DNA of 64,000 nt from positions 1 through 64,000 of the forward strand of contig NHNK02000003.1 in NCBI GenBank assembly GCA_002173415.2. Direction: 5' to 3'. The stretch is from Marinomonas agarivorans (GTDB lineage: Bacteria; Pseudomonadota; Gammaproteobacteria; Pseudomonadales; Marinomonadaceae). Of the stretch, positions 7,952 through 17,407 are shown one piece after another. The translations under genes were made by a program, and so were the position numbers. How positions within the stretch are numbered: position 1 is the first letter of the stretch; every line of letters starts with the position of its first letter. Below the pieces are notes generated by a model. That model had not been told where the DNA came from. It made no database searches and was given only the letters and a program-made list of their open reading frames with translations.

Positions 7952-8275
7952 TTAGAGTAGGTTCTGGATGGAGCGATAAACATCTAATGCTTCATCACGG
8001 GTAAAATTACCAGCAGATATCTGACGGCCAATGGTTGAGGAAACTCGAATGCTTTCATCCGACGGTGCGCTGCTATCATTTGGGTCAATTGAATCTACTA
8101 AGGCTTTGCTGTTCTGCTGCTCTCGTTGTTGCAGCATACGAGCATGCTCAGAAAGACTGGTCATATCTTCATTGTTGTTGTGCTGTTTTGGATTAAGGTT
8201 CACATGAGTAACAGGGCGCGCTTGAAGGCTATTATCATTTTGTGTGTTTGCACTGTTGATACTGTTAATGTTCAT
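7952..8275 (-). CDS. Small hypothetical protein, FlgM-like in layout
   Basis: 107 residues, with an excellent AAGGAGG ribosome site. The first two thirds are Asn/Gln/Ser-rich and predicted disordered, with a short helix (TSLSEHARMLQQREQQNSKALVDSI). The C-terminal 35 residues form a probable amphipathic helix pair (IGRQISAGNFTRDEALDVYRSIQNLL). A disordered N terminus and helical C terminus that includes an xI-x-x-G-x-(F/Y) turn resembles anti-sigma-28 factor FlgM, but no flagellar gene is nearby. Treat as hypothetical. Confidence 0.65.
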   Translation of the reverse strand: MNINSINSANTQNDNSLQARPVTHVNLNPKQHNNNEDMTSLSEHARMLQQREQQNSKALVDSIDPNDSSAPSDESIRVSSTIGRQISAGNFTRDEALDVYRSIQNLL

Positions 8276-8413
8276 ATGGCCTCCTTAATAAATTAGGTTG
8301 CTTTATAATCATTATGGACCCAATAGCACAAAAAATCACCATTTGCCGGTGCTTTTTGCTTTGTATCGATGATTTATTGATCTAATACGGTTTTTTAATA
8401 CCTATGGCCTACC

Positions 8414-9022
8414 TTAATTGGTTTCTTCCAATAAACTAGCAATGTCTGCTTCGTATGCAGGGATTTTGCTGTCATTAAAGCCAACGTGAGTTGCTCTGAC
8501 TCGCCCTTGCCGATCTAATAAAAAGCTGGTGGGCATACCTAACACGCCAAAGGCATCTTGCAATTGGCCGGCGGGATCAAGCAAAACATCAAACTGAGCG
8601 GGTGTAACGTCTAGGAAGCGATGGGCAAACTGGGCTTTGCTGTCGACATTGATGGCGACAATAGCAAAATCCTCTTTTGCGTGTTTTTTCAGCAAACGGT
8701 TCATCCAAGGGAAAGAATGGCGGCATGGCCCACACCAAGAAGCCCAAAAATCGACAAGTACTACCTTACCTTTATAATCAGCCAGTGCTTTGTCACTGCT
8801 GCTAGGTTGGTTATCTTGTACCAAGGGTAAGTGCAGAGTTGGCTCTGGTGCTTGAGGGGCGTTATCGACAGCTTGTATTTCCGCATTAACGGTAAAAGGA
8901 GTGATTGCCAATAGTGCAATGATGAATAGCGCTATTGGCGATTTTAGCCTTTTGTTTGAGAAAATATCAGTCAACACTAAGAAGTAAATCAAATTTATGG
9001 CTGCCACAGATTTAATGCCCAA
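8414..9022 (-). CDS. TlpA/ResA-family thioredoxin-like thiol-disulfide protein
   Basis: 202 residues. A hydrophobic segment (SPIALFIIALLAITPFTVNAE) is a signal peptide or membrane anchor. The thioredoxin fold follows with VLVDFWASWCGPCRHSFP, whose CGPC is the redox pair, and the cis-Pro region LGMPTSFLLDRQGRV. It acts in the periplasm, probably as a reductant for cytochrome c maturation or an envelope protein. It overlaps the upstream DUF547 gene by 28 bases, implying coupled translation; the exact start is uncertain. Confidence 0.88.
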   Translation of the reverse strand: MGIKSVAAINLIYFLVLTDIFSNKRLKSPIALFIIALLAITPFTVNAEIQAVDNAPQAPEPTLHLPLVQDNQPSSSDKALADYKGKVVLVDFWASWCGPCRHSFPWMNRLLKKHAKEDFAIVAINVDSKAQFAHRFLDVTPAQFDVLLDPAGQLQDAFGVLGMPTSFLLDRQGRVRATHVGFNDSKIPAYEADIASLLEETN

Positions 9023-9825
9023 TCATACTCATACGAGATAGAACCAGAAAACGCGGCCAGTTTAGCGGCTAATTCAGGTTGAGCATAGTGTTGTAGATGT
9101 TTTAGTAACTCTGCTTCATTTTTACCAAAATCGACCTGATACCAATCATAGATACTTGAAAGTTGCAGTTTTGTGCCGTTGCTGTTGAATTGTACGCCAC
9201 GACTATGGTTAACGTACTCTTTGGCTGCTTGTTCTAGCAATTGCTCAGTATTGTCTAGGGTAAAGGCGCTAGTGGCTAAATTTGGGCAACCGAATGAGGC
9301 ACAGTTAACAGCATAGTGAATGCGAGCATCGTTATAAATTGGGCGTAATATTCTGTGTTCAATGTCATTTAGAGATAATTCTTTGCCATTAATTTCGAGA
9401 ATTTTGTCATCCCACGGACCAAATCCAAACCAACCCTTACCAAGTTTAGTAATGCTCTTTATTGGGTAATTGTCTAAAATCAGTTGTACGGTTTTCGCAT
9501 TGTATAAGTTGATCCAGTAGGGCATTTGTTGTGCTTTGGTTAAGGTGCGAGGATCAAGAGATGTTAGAGCAAGTAGATAATTGTCTAGTAAAGAGCGATC
9601 GGCTTTGTTTACTTTGTCATAGGCAAGAAATGTTTGTTGGGTGTTATCGGTGTGCAAATAGGCATCAAGAAACGTTTGCCAAGGTTGATGGTTAACACTC
9701 GTGCTTTTATTGTCTGCAAACACATTCCAGGTTGGATCTAAATCCTTTTTGGGGGCAGCAAATGTTGCCATCGATTGCATGGCCAATAAAAGTAGCATGA
9801 GAGAAGAAATGACGGTTTTTAGCAT
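8995..9825 (-). CDS. DUF547 secreted protein
   Basis: 276 residues with a clear Sec signal peptide (MLKTVISSLMLLLLAMQSMATFAAP). The mature part has the DUF547 hallmarks MPYWINLYNAKTVQLILDNYPIKSI, IEHRILRP, RIHYAVNCASFGCPNL and IYDWYQVDFG. The biochemical role of this family is unknown; the conserved Asn, Cys and His hint at a papain-like or transglutaminase-like fold. It shares an operon with a TlpA-like protein, which suggests a periplasmic redox or folding context. Confidence 0.88.
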   Translation of the reverse strand: MLKTVISSLMLLLLAMQSMATFAAPKKDLDPTWNVFADNKSTSVNHQPWQTFLDAYLHTDNTQQTFLAYDKVNKADRSLLDNYLLALTSLDPRTLTKAQQMPYWINLYNAKTVQLILDNYPIKSITKLGKGWFGFGPWDDKILEINGKELSLNDIEHRILRPIYNDARIHYAVNCASFGCPNLATSAFTLDNTEQLLEQAAKEYVNHSRGVQFNSNGTKLQLSSIYDWYQVDFGKNEAELLKHLQHYAQPELAAKLAAFSGSISYEYDWALNLWQP

Positions 9826-10061
9826 AATGTCGATTCTCGTTTATGTATTTTGTGGAAGACAATGAATAAAAAGTATAGAACCTGATACATAATAAAAGTT
9901 CCAGCGTATTATTTTTCTAGTCTACATTTGCATGCTGTGCTCATAACATGTTTTGCGGATAAATGGTCATGCTGTTTTGTTTGTGCTAATAATTGAATTA
10001 TTGCGTCAGTCTGGAACAAGATGATTGGTTACACGATTGGAATAACCATAGGGAAATAATA

Positions 10062-12389
10062 ATGACAACAAAAAAAGTTGAAACTTACACCAAAGCAGCG
10101 GGCGGTTGGGGTGCTGTTATCAGCACAACAAAAAACTTACTTAAAAGTGAGAACGCGTTCAAAAATATTCGCAGTTTACTGAATACCAACCAGCATAAAG
10201 GCTTTGATTGTCCAGGTTGTGCTTGGGGTGATAATAAAGCAGCAGGAGCGATCAACTTTTGTGAAAATGGTGCTAAAGCCGTTAATTGGGAAGCCACGAG
10301 TCGAAAAGCAGACGCAGCCTTTTTTCAGCAACACACAGTGAGCTACTTACAAAGCCAATCGGATTACTTTCTTGAGTATCAAGGGCGTCTCACTGAGCCG
10401 ATGATTTACCACCCAGAAGACGATAAATTTCACCCAATAACATGGCACGATGCCTTTGCAAAAGTTGCAACGCATCTTAATAATCTTGCTGATCCAAATC
10501 AGGCGGAATTTTATACGTCGGGACGAACCAGTAATGAAGCCGCCTATTTATACCAACTCTTTATTCGCTGTTTTGGCACAAATAATATGCCGGATTGTTC
10601 GAACATGTGCCATGAAGCCAGTGGTGTTGCTCTCACACAAGCTCTTGGTATTGGTAAAGGCTCTGTTACGATGGCCGATTTTGAAAAAGCGGATACTATT
10701 TTTGTATTTGGTCAAAACCCCGGCAGTAACCACCCAAGAATGTTGGATGCATTAAGGGACGCAGCAAAGCGTGGGGCGAATATTCTCAGCTTTAATAACT
10801 TAAAAGAAAGAGGATTAGAACGTTTCACCCACCCACAAAAACCAGCAGAAATGCTGACAAATGGCTACACCCAAATCAGTACCAATTATTACCGCCCTAA
10901 ACTGGGTGGTGACATGGCATTAGTGCGAGGTATTGTAAAAGAATTGATGCTTATGGAGGCTGACGCACAGGCCGTAAATAAAGCGATTTTTGATCATGAC
11001 TTTATTGAACAGCATACATCGGGCTTGCAGGAATATTTAGCACTTGTTGACGCAACGCCTTGGGCGTTAATTGAATCTCAGTCAGGTATCAGTAGAAAAG
11101 AGATTCAAACCATCGCCACTGTGTATGCCGAATCTGAGCGAGTTATTTTTTGTTGGGCAATGGGGATTACACAACACAAGCATTCGGTGGCGATGATTCA
11201 AGAATTTGTCAATTTGCTTTTACTAAGAGGCAATATTGGTAAAGAGGGTGCTGGTACTTGTCCGGTTCGAGGGCACAGTAATGTGCAAGGGGATCGAACT
11301 ATGGGCATTAATGAAAAATCGACGCCAGAATGGATTGCACGTTTGGAAAAACACTTTGATGTTTCCCTACCAAAAGAACATGGTCACAATGCGGTGCAGG
11401 CAGTGAATGCTATGTTAGAAGGCAAAGTAAAAACCTTTTTTGCTTTGGGAGGTAATTTTGTTAGCGCCATGTCGGATACCGAAAAAACAACCGCAGCGTT
11501 AAAACAGTGCGATCTGGTCGTGAATGTGAGTACTAAACTGAATCGAAGCCATTTAACCCTTGGCAAAAAAGACTCGTTAATTCTACCTTGCCTTGGCCGT
11601 ACAGAAATTGATTTAACGTCCGCCGGTGAGCAACGTATCACAGTCGAAGACTCCATGAGTATGGTACATAGCTCTGGTGGAGTATTGGCGCCCATTAGTG
11701 ATCAACTCAAGTCCGAAGTAAATATTGTCGCTTCACTTGCACAAGCGACGCTTGGCGATGCTCCCATAGATTGGTTGCAAATGAGCGAAGATAACCGCCA
11801 AATCCGCAGTCATATCGCGGCGACCTTACCTGGCTTTGAAAACTTCAATGAGCGGCTAGAGCAAAAAGGTGGCTTTTATTTGGGAAATAGTTCGGCTGAA
11901 AGACGCTGGAATACCAATACACAGAAAGCCAATTTCTCTGCCAATGCCTTACCAGATTTATTGGTGGGAGAGGCCATTGCCGCTAAGGTAGACAAACCTA
12001 TACTGACCATGCAAACCATGCGATCTCACGACCAATACAATACCACTGTATACAGCTATGATGATCGCTATCGAGGTATCACAGGATTACGTAATGTCAT
12101 TTTTATGAATGCCGCAGACATAGAAAAATTAGGTTTGGAAGATGCTCAGCAGGTGTCTATCACATCCCATTGGCACGATGGCAGCACTCGACAGTTGCAC
12201 GGTTTTCGTGTGGTAAAATACGATATCCCGCAAGGCAATGTCGCCGCTTATTACCCAGAAACCAATCCGTTGGTACCTTTGGATAGTGTTGGCGACAAAA
12301 GTTTTACTCCGACATCGAAATCCATCGCTGTCACTATTGAGCCAATGGCGCCTGAGGCGTTAGCGCCATCTATGCTATCTGCCGATTAA
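10062..12389 (+). CDS. FdhF/YdeP-family molybdopterin oxidoreductase
   Basis: 775 residues from the ATG at 10062 (GGGAAATAATA upstream), giving the MTTKKVETYTKAAGGWGAV start common to YdeP-like proteins. Near the N terminus is DCPGCAWGD, a cysteine pair instead of the complete four-Cys iron-sulfur loop of formate dehydrogenase H. NMPDCSNMCHEASGVAL lies where FdhF carries its Mo ligand. Also seen are FGQNPGSNHPRML, GNIGKEGAGTCPVRGHSNVQGDRTMG and a C-terminal MopterinD-type domain. E. coli YdeP is linked to acid resistance, but its substrate is not established. Divergent from the DUF547 gene. Confidence 0.9.
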   Translation: MTTKKVETYTKAAGGWGAVISTTKNLLKSENAFKNIRSLLNTNQHKGFDCPGCAWGDNKAAGAINFCENGAKAVNWEATSRKADAAFFQQHTVSYLQSQSDYFLEYQGRLTEPMIYHPEDDKFHPITWHDAFAKVATHLNNLADPNQAEFYTSGRTSNEAAYLYQLFIRCFGTNNMPDCSNMCHEASGVALTQALGIGKGSVTMADFEKADTIFVFGQNPGSNHPRMLDALRDAAKRGANILSFNNLKERGLERFTHPQKPAEMLTNGYTQISTNYYRPKLGGDMALVRGIVKELMLMEADAQAVNKAIFDHDFIEQHTSGLQEYLALVDATPWALIESQSGISRKEIQTIATVYAESERVIFCWAMGITQHKHSVAMIQEFVNLLLLRGNIGKEGAGTCPVRGHSNVQGDRTMGINEKSTPEWIARLEKHFDVSLPKEHGHNAVQAVNAMLEGKVKTFFALGGNFVSAMSDTEKTTAALKQCDLVVNVSTKLNRSHLTLGKKDSLILPCLGRTEIDLTSAGEQRITVEDSMSMVHSSGGVLAPISDQLKSEVNIVASLAQATLGDAPIDWLQMSEDNRQIRSHIAATLPGFENFNERLEQKGGFYLGNSSAERRWNTNTQKANFSANALPDLLVGEAIAAKVDKPILTMQTMRSHDQYNTTVYSYDDRYRGITGLRNVIFMNAADIEKLGLEDAQQVSITSHWHDGSTRQLHGFRVVKYDIPQGNVAAYYPETNPLVPLDSVGDKSFTPTSKSIAVTIEPMAPEALAPSMLSAD

Positions 12390-12470
12390 TTTTTAAGATT
12401 AACTAGGGTAAGTATCAGTCAGTCTTGCGTTCAGAAAGTATTCATAACGACCCTAGACATCTTGCTTGGC

Positions 12471-12540
12471 CTTCATTACTAGTATTTGGTTTTCATTACT
12501 GGCACTTGGTTTTCATCACTGGCACTTCATTTTCATCAAA
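12471..12540. repeat. 20-bp tandem repeat upstream of nhaD
   Basis: Three and a half copies with an exact 20-base period starting at 12471, 12491, 12511 and 12531. Consensus is TTTCATYACTGGCACTTGGT, with the first copy the most diverged. It lies between the oxidoreductase stop and the terminator-like hairpin. Confidence 0.85.
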
Positions 12541-12560
12541 AGCCGCGCAAGCTGTGAACG

Positions 12561-12590
12561 AAACCGTTGGCGAGTGCAACGGTTTTTTTT
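12561..12590 (+). terminator. Terminator or attenuator before nhaD
   Basis: Stem AAACCGTTG (12561-12569) / CAACGGTTT (12577-12585) ending in an eight-T run. It ends the oxidoreductase transcript, or acts as an attenuator if nhaD transcription begins upstream of it. Confidence 0.85.
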
Positions 12591-12680
12591 AAAATCAATG
12601 CCCTATCATAACCATGTCGAACAAACGCACCGAAAGGCGGGCGCAAAAATACATAAAAAGCACACATAAAAAGGACACCC

Positions 12681-14072
12681 ATGAAAAAAATCCTCAGCCT
12701 GTTTGCCCTACTAATTCCAACAATCGCATTAGCAGATAACCATAGTGTGGCTTTCTCACTCACCCAGCACTGGGTCGGGTTTGTGGCAATTGGCATTTTT
12801 TTAATTGCCTATCTCGCCGTCATTTTTGAAGAACAATTGCATTTACGAAAATCGAAGCCTGTTTTACTGGCGGCTGGGTTTATTTGGGTATTGATTGCGA
12901 TAAGTTACCATGCCCATGGTATGAGTGATCAAGTTGAAGAGGCGATTCGCCATAATCTGCTTGAATACGCTGAGTTATTTTTCTTTTTACTTGTCGCCAT
13001 GACCTACATTAACGCCATGCTAGAACGGGGTGTTTTTGATGCGTTACGAGATTGGCTGATCGCTAGAGGTTATAGTTATCGCACGCTTTTCTGGTTGACT
13101 GGCATACTCGCCTTTTTTATCTCGCCGATTGCCGACAATTTGACTACGGCATTGATCATGTGTGCAGTGATCTTAGCGGTTGGCAAAGAAAAACCAAAGT
13201 TTATTGCCGTGTCGTGCACCAACATTGTGATAGCGGCGAATGCGGGGGGGGCATTCAGCCCATTTGGTGATATTACAACCCTAATGGTTTGGCAAAAGGA
13301 CGTGCTTCCATTCTGGGACTTTTTCAGCTTATTTATCCCCTCTGTGGTCAATGTGTTGGTGCCAGCCTGCATTATGCAATTTGCTTTGCCTAAGGGGAGC
13401 CCTCTACCTGCACAAACCTCAACACACGGCATGAAGTTTGGTGGCGATATTATTGTTGGCTTATTTTTAATGACCATAGCAACGACCGTTAGTTTGCATC
13501 ACTTTCTGCATATTCCGCCTGTATTTGGCATGATGACAGGGTTGGCCTATTTAAAACTTTATGGGTTCTACTTACGTCGCAAATCAAAAGTGTGGGTGCA
13601 TGTAACCGAAATGCCACCAGGATCAAAAAGAGACCCTTATAATTTTGATGTGTTTGACCGTATTGCTCACGCTGAATGGGATACCTTATTCTTTTTTTAC
13701 GGCGTTATTATGGCTGTTGGAGGTCTTAGTTTTATTGGTTACTTAAGCCTTCTTTCTGGCTTTATGTATGGTGAACTGGGGGCGACAACAGCGAATGTTT
13801 TGGTTGGAATATTGTCAGCCATTGTTGACAACATTCCTGTGATGTTTGCTGTGTTGAGCATGAATCCTGACATGTCTCATAGCCAATGGTTGTTGGTGAC
13901 ATTAACAGCCGGTGTAGGAGGTAGCATGTTATCGATTGGCTCTGCTGCGGGTGTTGCGTTAATGGGGCAGGCACGTGGACATTACACGTTTTTTAGCCAT
14001 TTACGTTGGACTCCAGTGATTGCTATTGGTTATGGTGCCAGCATTTTAGTGCATTTGTGGCTCAACAGTTAG
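12681..14072 (+). CDS. nhaD: NhaD-type sodium:proton antiporter
   Basis: 463 residues. A signal-like first helix (MKKILSLFALLIPTIALA) is followed by about a dozen membrane segments of the ion transporter (IT) superfamily. NhaD blocks seen are ISPIADNLTTALIMCAVI, NIVIAANAGGAFSPFGDITTLMVWQ and, in the second half, SAIVDNIPVMFAVLSMNP and GSMLSIGSAAGVALMG. By family knowledge it exports Na+ and Li+ in exchange for H+ at alkaline pH, fitting a marine host. AAAAAGGACACCC gives the ribosome site. Preceded by a tandem repeat and a strong hairpin. Confidence 0.95.
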   Translation: MKKILSLFALLIPTIALADNHSVAFSLTQHWVGFVAIGIFLIAYLAVIFEEQLHLRKSKPVLLAAGFIWVLIAISYHAHGMSDQVEEAIRHNLLEYAELFFFLLVAMTYINAMLERGVFDALRDWLIARGYSYRTLFWLTGILAFFISPIADNLTTALIMCAVILAVGKEKPKFIAVSCTNIVIAANAGGAFSPFGDITTLMVWQKDVLPFWDFFSLFIPSVVNVLVPACIMQFALPKGSPLPAQTSTHGMKFGGDIIVGLFLMTIATTVSLHHFLHIPPVFGMMTGLAYLKLYGFYLRRKSKVWVHVTEMPPGSKRDPYNFDVFDRIAHAEWDTLFFFYGVIMAVGGLSFIGYLSLLSGFMYGELGATTANVLVGILSAIVDNIPVMFAVLSMNPDMSHSQWLLVTLTAGVGGSMLSIGSAAGVALMGQARGHYTFFSHLRWTPVIAIGYGASILVHLWLNS

Positions 14073-14115
14073 GAGGGCTGCCTGTCTCTAAGGGAATCAC
14101 TGTCATTAAGGAAGA

Positions 14116-14199
14116 ATGCCAAAAATAAAAGTTAGAGCGTTTATTGATTTTTTCAGTGAGCGATTTGGCGATTTACCTTATTGGGATCAACCGTCTTAA
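14116..14199 (+). pseudogene. C-terminal remnant of a LysR-family regulator
   Basis: Twenty-seven in-frame codons read KVRAFIDFFSERFGDLPYWD followed by a stop. This is the typical extreme C terminus of LysR regulators (R-x-FIDF-x-x-E-R-FG). The frame is closed immediately upstream by TAA and no other LysR sequence remains. Probably the scar of a deletion between nhaD and the following secreted-protein gene. Confidence 0.6.
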
Positions 14200-14670
14200 A
14201 ATTGAATGGCCCTAAAATCATGGATTAGTTGCTCAACAGCACACATTGATCGATTTTCTCTGCATAAAATTGCAAGGTGACAAAAAGAAACAAAAAAACA
14301 GTAAAAATACTTCTAAGGTTCACCAAAAAATAAAGTTGACTAATTGGTCAATTTAAAAAGCTTTAAACCCCGCGCCATTCTTACTCTTTAATTTTTTACG
14401 ACTCAAAATTTTGTATTTTCACAAAATTAAGTTTCTTGGCATATTGCTTTGAAGACAGTAAATCTCACGCTCGACCTTTTTGTTTTTAAGGGTTGACCTA
14501 CTTTGAAATGACAATTTTTGTGACTAGTATCTGGCTTCGTTGCTTGGCTAAAGTCATTTTATCGAGTGTCTGCTTGAGCAATGAGTTTTGGAAAAAATAG
14601 AAAAATGGAACAGTCGTTAGAAGGCCAAAAGCCATCTATTTTCAAAGCGGTGTAATTAAGAGGATAAGCC
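14200..14670. other. Long non-coding upstream region of the LamG protein
   Basis: No gene is visible across about 470 bases of AT-rich DNA. An inverted repeat TTGAC (14336-14340) / GTCAA (14347-14351) with a 6-base centre is a possible operator. No confident -35/-10 pair was found. Confidence 0.5.
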
Positions 14671-17325
14671 GTGAATCATTATACCAAGATATTTTTTGCA
14701 CTATTCACATTAGGGGCAATGGACGCGAATGCCGCCAGTTGCCAATACGAAAAACCAGACTGGGCAGAATATCAAGACCCAGAAACCTGCGACATTTATG
14801 TCAAAGGGCAAGGTGGTACGAACATTCAATTTCATGCCGTGGGTCAATTAAGTGAGCATGATACCCCAGGCTCAAAAAGCCCTAGATTTGTTGATCATTT
14901 AGATTCATTAGGTGGTCGTTGTGGTCTTGGTAATGCACTTTGGTGGAATAACCATGTGCACAATGCTCCACAAGGCGCAGATTTATCAAATCCTAACTCC
15001 AATAGCCATTTAGGGTATTTTTATATCAAAGATTCCCTGCATGAAGGGACTAATCATGGGCCTGGTGGCCATGAAGATTTATTGCAATTACAAGGTGCTA
15101 TTAACAACGGCAGTTGGTTAGTTATTCAAGATTCCACCTTTAAAAATGCTGATACAAATGCGCTTATGCAAGTGGGATCAGGAGACCATGGTTATGGAAA
15201 TGGTCCAGGTAGTAGCTACGCTTGTGATGACCCGTTTGGTGGTACAGGCGGTGTTTTACTTCAGGGCGTGACAATCGGCCCTAATGACCCAGGTTACACT
15301 GGCAGCGCACAAATTGGAGTAGGCAAAACAGGGAGACGATTACCAGAAATTTGGTTTGTTGATGTTGAATATAACGGGCTAGGTATTAGTATTTTTGAAG
15401 GGGTAGAAAAAGTTGTCGTTGTGGGTGGTAAAGGGGGTAACAAAGGTTGGCCTGGTCCACTAAAAGTACGTTATCCACGGGATTCAATAACAGCAGAATC
15501 CTGCTCCGCAGGTGGTTGGCATAATGGCCAATGTTGTCCGAATGGGTTAGTGAACACCAATCAGCAAATTATGAATTGGGATGGTAGAAAAGGCGATAAT
15601 CCGTCGACCGGTGCAATCCCAGTGTACTGTTATGACAGTGTTGATAAAGCCCTTGCTCATGAGGTTGGCGGTCAAAGACTACATAAAGCCCCACCTTTTA
15701 TTGAGCTTTCAACCAGTGGTTGGGGAGACACACCTGACGATCAAGGTAATGATCTGGACTGTGGCACGTTAAATCACAATGAATCACGTATCGTCACCAC
15801 CGACAAATTTGTGGCTGCTAAGGTTACGGATTTGGCTCTTTGTGAGCATGTTACGACGACACAAACTTGTCGTAATGGGCAGATTACGGAAGAGGAATAT
15901 GATGGATTTGACTCTTGCTCATTAGACGACGATGATTCAAACAATGGCTCTACCTTTTCGCCAGATTACCAAACTATCGACCTTGCCTCTCTGACGTTAG
16001 CTGGGGGAGCACAGCAAGCAAATGATCAATTGATTCTAAATGGTACTAGTGCTTACGCTCACACCAATAACCTACTAGATACAACAAGAAGTTATGCGGT
16101 TTCAGCGAAAGTTACACTAAATTCAGATAAAAAGTATCAGGCGATTCTTTCTCAAGATGCTGACAACTTATCTGCTTTTTTCCTACAAACGAGCAACGCC
16201 AAAACCTTCGGTTTTACCATTGCTAAAGAAAGAGGCAACTCGGCAAGTCTGATTAGGTTAAAAGGCACGACACGCATACAAACGGGCGTAGAATACGAAG
16301 TAAGTGCCATTTACGATAATCAAAAAGACACAATAGCTCTGTACGTCAATGGAGCTTTGGAAGCCGAATCCACCTTTAAAAATCCAATACAAAGTAGCGG
16401 TGATTTTGTCGTTGGAGCAGCACTTTGGAAAGGCAATCGTGTAGACTTCCTAGATGGTAATGTTACTGATATTCGCATAGCAGGTACTACACAATTACCA
16501 GATAGCGGTTCAGAGCCAGAGGTGAATGAAGCGCCTGTTGTGGAAGGTTTCTCTACAACGATTAAAGAAAATGTCGGGCAAAACTTTGTTGTCGGTGATG
16601 TAAAAGCAACGGATAAAGAAAATGATTCACTTGGTTTTACCATTATTGATGGTAATAATGGTGATGTGTTTGCCATCGATAATAATGGCGTGTTATCCAT
16701 TAATAACCATTCACTGTTGAACTTTGCACAGACTCCCAGTTACTCGCTTAAAGTGGCTGTAACGGATGGGCAAAATATCGTTGTTCAAGATATTTTTATC
16801 GCGCTTGAAAGTGTATTTGTTGATCCTATTTTTACGCAAGTAGATTTGTTCGCGAGAGAAATATTGCCACATCAAGCGGACTTCTCATTGAGTAATGGCG
16901 CTATTGCGTTCGAATTTACTGCCAATAATACGCAAACGCGCCAAGGGCTGTTTTCAAAAGATCACTATCAATTTGGTGAAGGAGGACATCTCTCCATTTA
17001 CCTTGAAAAAGAGAAGGTGATAGCACGGATTCAAGACAACGAACAGTCGTATGAGTTGAGTGCTCCGATCCAGCAGGATAAGCAACACCACTTGCTTCTT
17101 ACTTTTGGTGTGAAAGGACTAATCCTCTATTTGGATGGGATAGAACTCGGTTCTGATTCATACCAAGGTGGTATGGAAAACAATAAAGAAGATGCGGTGT
17201 TTGGTGCCTTAAAATGGAGTAGTAAACAAGGAACAAACAATAGAATTTCGAATGAATACCAAGGTATTATGCAAAACTTAAATGTGTTTAATACACAAGT
17301 TTTACCAAGTGACATACGGAAATAA
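14671..17325 (+). CDS. Large secreted protein: beta-helix-like domain, LamG-like and cadherin-like domains
   Basis: 884 residues with a GTG start after AAGAGGATAAG. The signal peptide ends near ANAA(24). Residues 25-420 look like a right-handed beta-helix, as in polysaccharide lyases: repeated YFYIKDS, SWLVIQDSTFKNADTNALMQVG, VLLQGVTIGPND and EIWFVDVEYNG strands, with many His, Asn and Cys residues. This is followed by an Asp/Ser linker, a concanavalin-like (LamG/laminin-G-3) domain (about 440-610), a cadherin-like repeat (about 620-720, NDSLGFTIIDGNNGDVFAIDNNGVL) and a second LamG-like domain (about 735-880). The architecture fits an extracellular glycan-binding enzyme, probably a lyase. I do not recognise a specific PL family or catalytic residues. 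Flanked by a LysR remnant and a LysR-GST pair. Confidence 0.75.
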   Translation: MNHYTKIFFALFTLGAMDANAASCQYEKPDWAEYQDPETCDIYVKGQGGTNIQFHAVGQLSEHDTPGSKSPRFVDHLDSLGGRCGLGNALWWNNHVHNAPQGADLSNPNSNSHLGYFYIKDSLHEGTNHGPGGHEDLLQLQGAINNGSWLVIQDSTFKNADTNALMQVGSGDHGYGNGPGSSYACDDPFGGTGGVLLQGVTIGPNDPGYTGSAQIGVGKTGRRLPEIWFVDVEYNGLGISIFEGVEKVVVVGGKGGNKGWPGPLKVRYPRDSITAESCSAGGWHNGQCCPNGLVNTNQQIMNWDGRKGDNPSTGAIPVYCYDSVDKALAHEVGGQRLHKAPPFIELSTSGWGDTPDDQGNDLDCGTLNHNESRIVTTDKFVAAKVTDLALCEHVTTTQTCRNGQITEEEYDGFDSCSLDDDDSNNGSTFSPDYQTIDLASLTLAGGAQQANDQLILNGTSAYAHTNNLLDTTRSYAVSAKVTLNSDKKYQAILSQDADNLSAFFLQTSNAKTFGFTIAKERGNSASLIRLKGTTRIQTGVEYEVSAIYDNQKDTIALYVNGALEAESTFKNPIQSSGDFVVGAALWKGNRVDFLDGNVTDIRIAGTTQLPDSGSEPEVNEAPVVEGFSTTIKENVGQNFVVGDVKATDKENDSLGFTIIDGNNGDVFAIDNNGVLSINNHSLLNFAQTPSYSLKVAVTDGQNIVVQDIFIALESVFVDPIFTQVDLFAREILPHQADFSLSNGAIAFEFTANNTQTRQGLFSKDHYQFGEGGHLSIYLEKEKVIARIQDNEQSYELSAPIQQDKQHHLLLTFGVKGLILYLDGIELGSDSYQGGMENNKEDAVFGALKWSSKQGTNNRISNEYQGIMQNLNVFNTQVLPSDIRK

Positions 17326-17331
17326 ACATCC

Positions 17332-17362
17332 AAAAAAGAGAGTCGATCTGGCTCTCTTTTTT
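17332..17362. terminator. Bidirectional terminator
   Basis: Eleven-base arms AAAAAAGAGAG (17332-17342) and CTCTCTTTTTT (17352-17362), with T runs in both directions between the convergent LamG-protein and LysR genes. Confidence 0.9.
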
Positions 17363-17407
17363 ATTCGTTAACAAGTAGTTAGATGGCGAATTCTTGCAAT
17401 GAACTGC

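Noticed and set aside
8325-8353. Hairpin with AGCAC/GTGCT arms downstream of the TlpA gene
   Set aside because: Stem is short and the loop long; too weak to call a terminator.
12541-12680. Possible Na+-sensing riboswitch before nhaD
   Set aside because: Only a simple hairpin with a T run is visible; no conserved aptamer motif that I can recognise.
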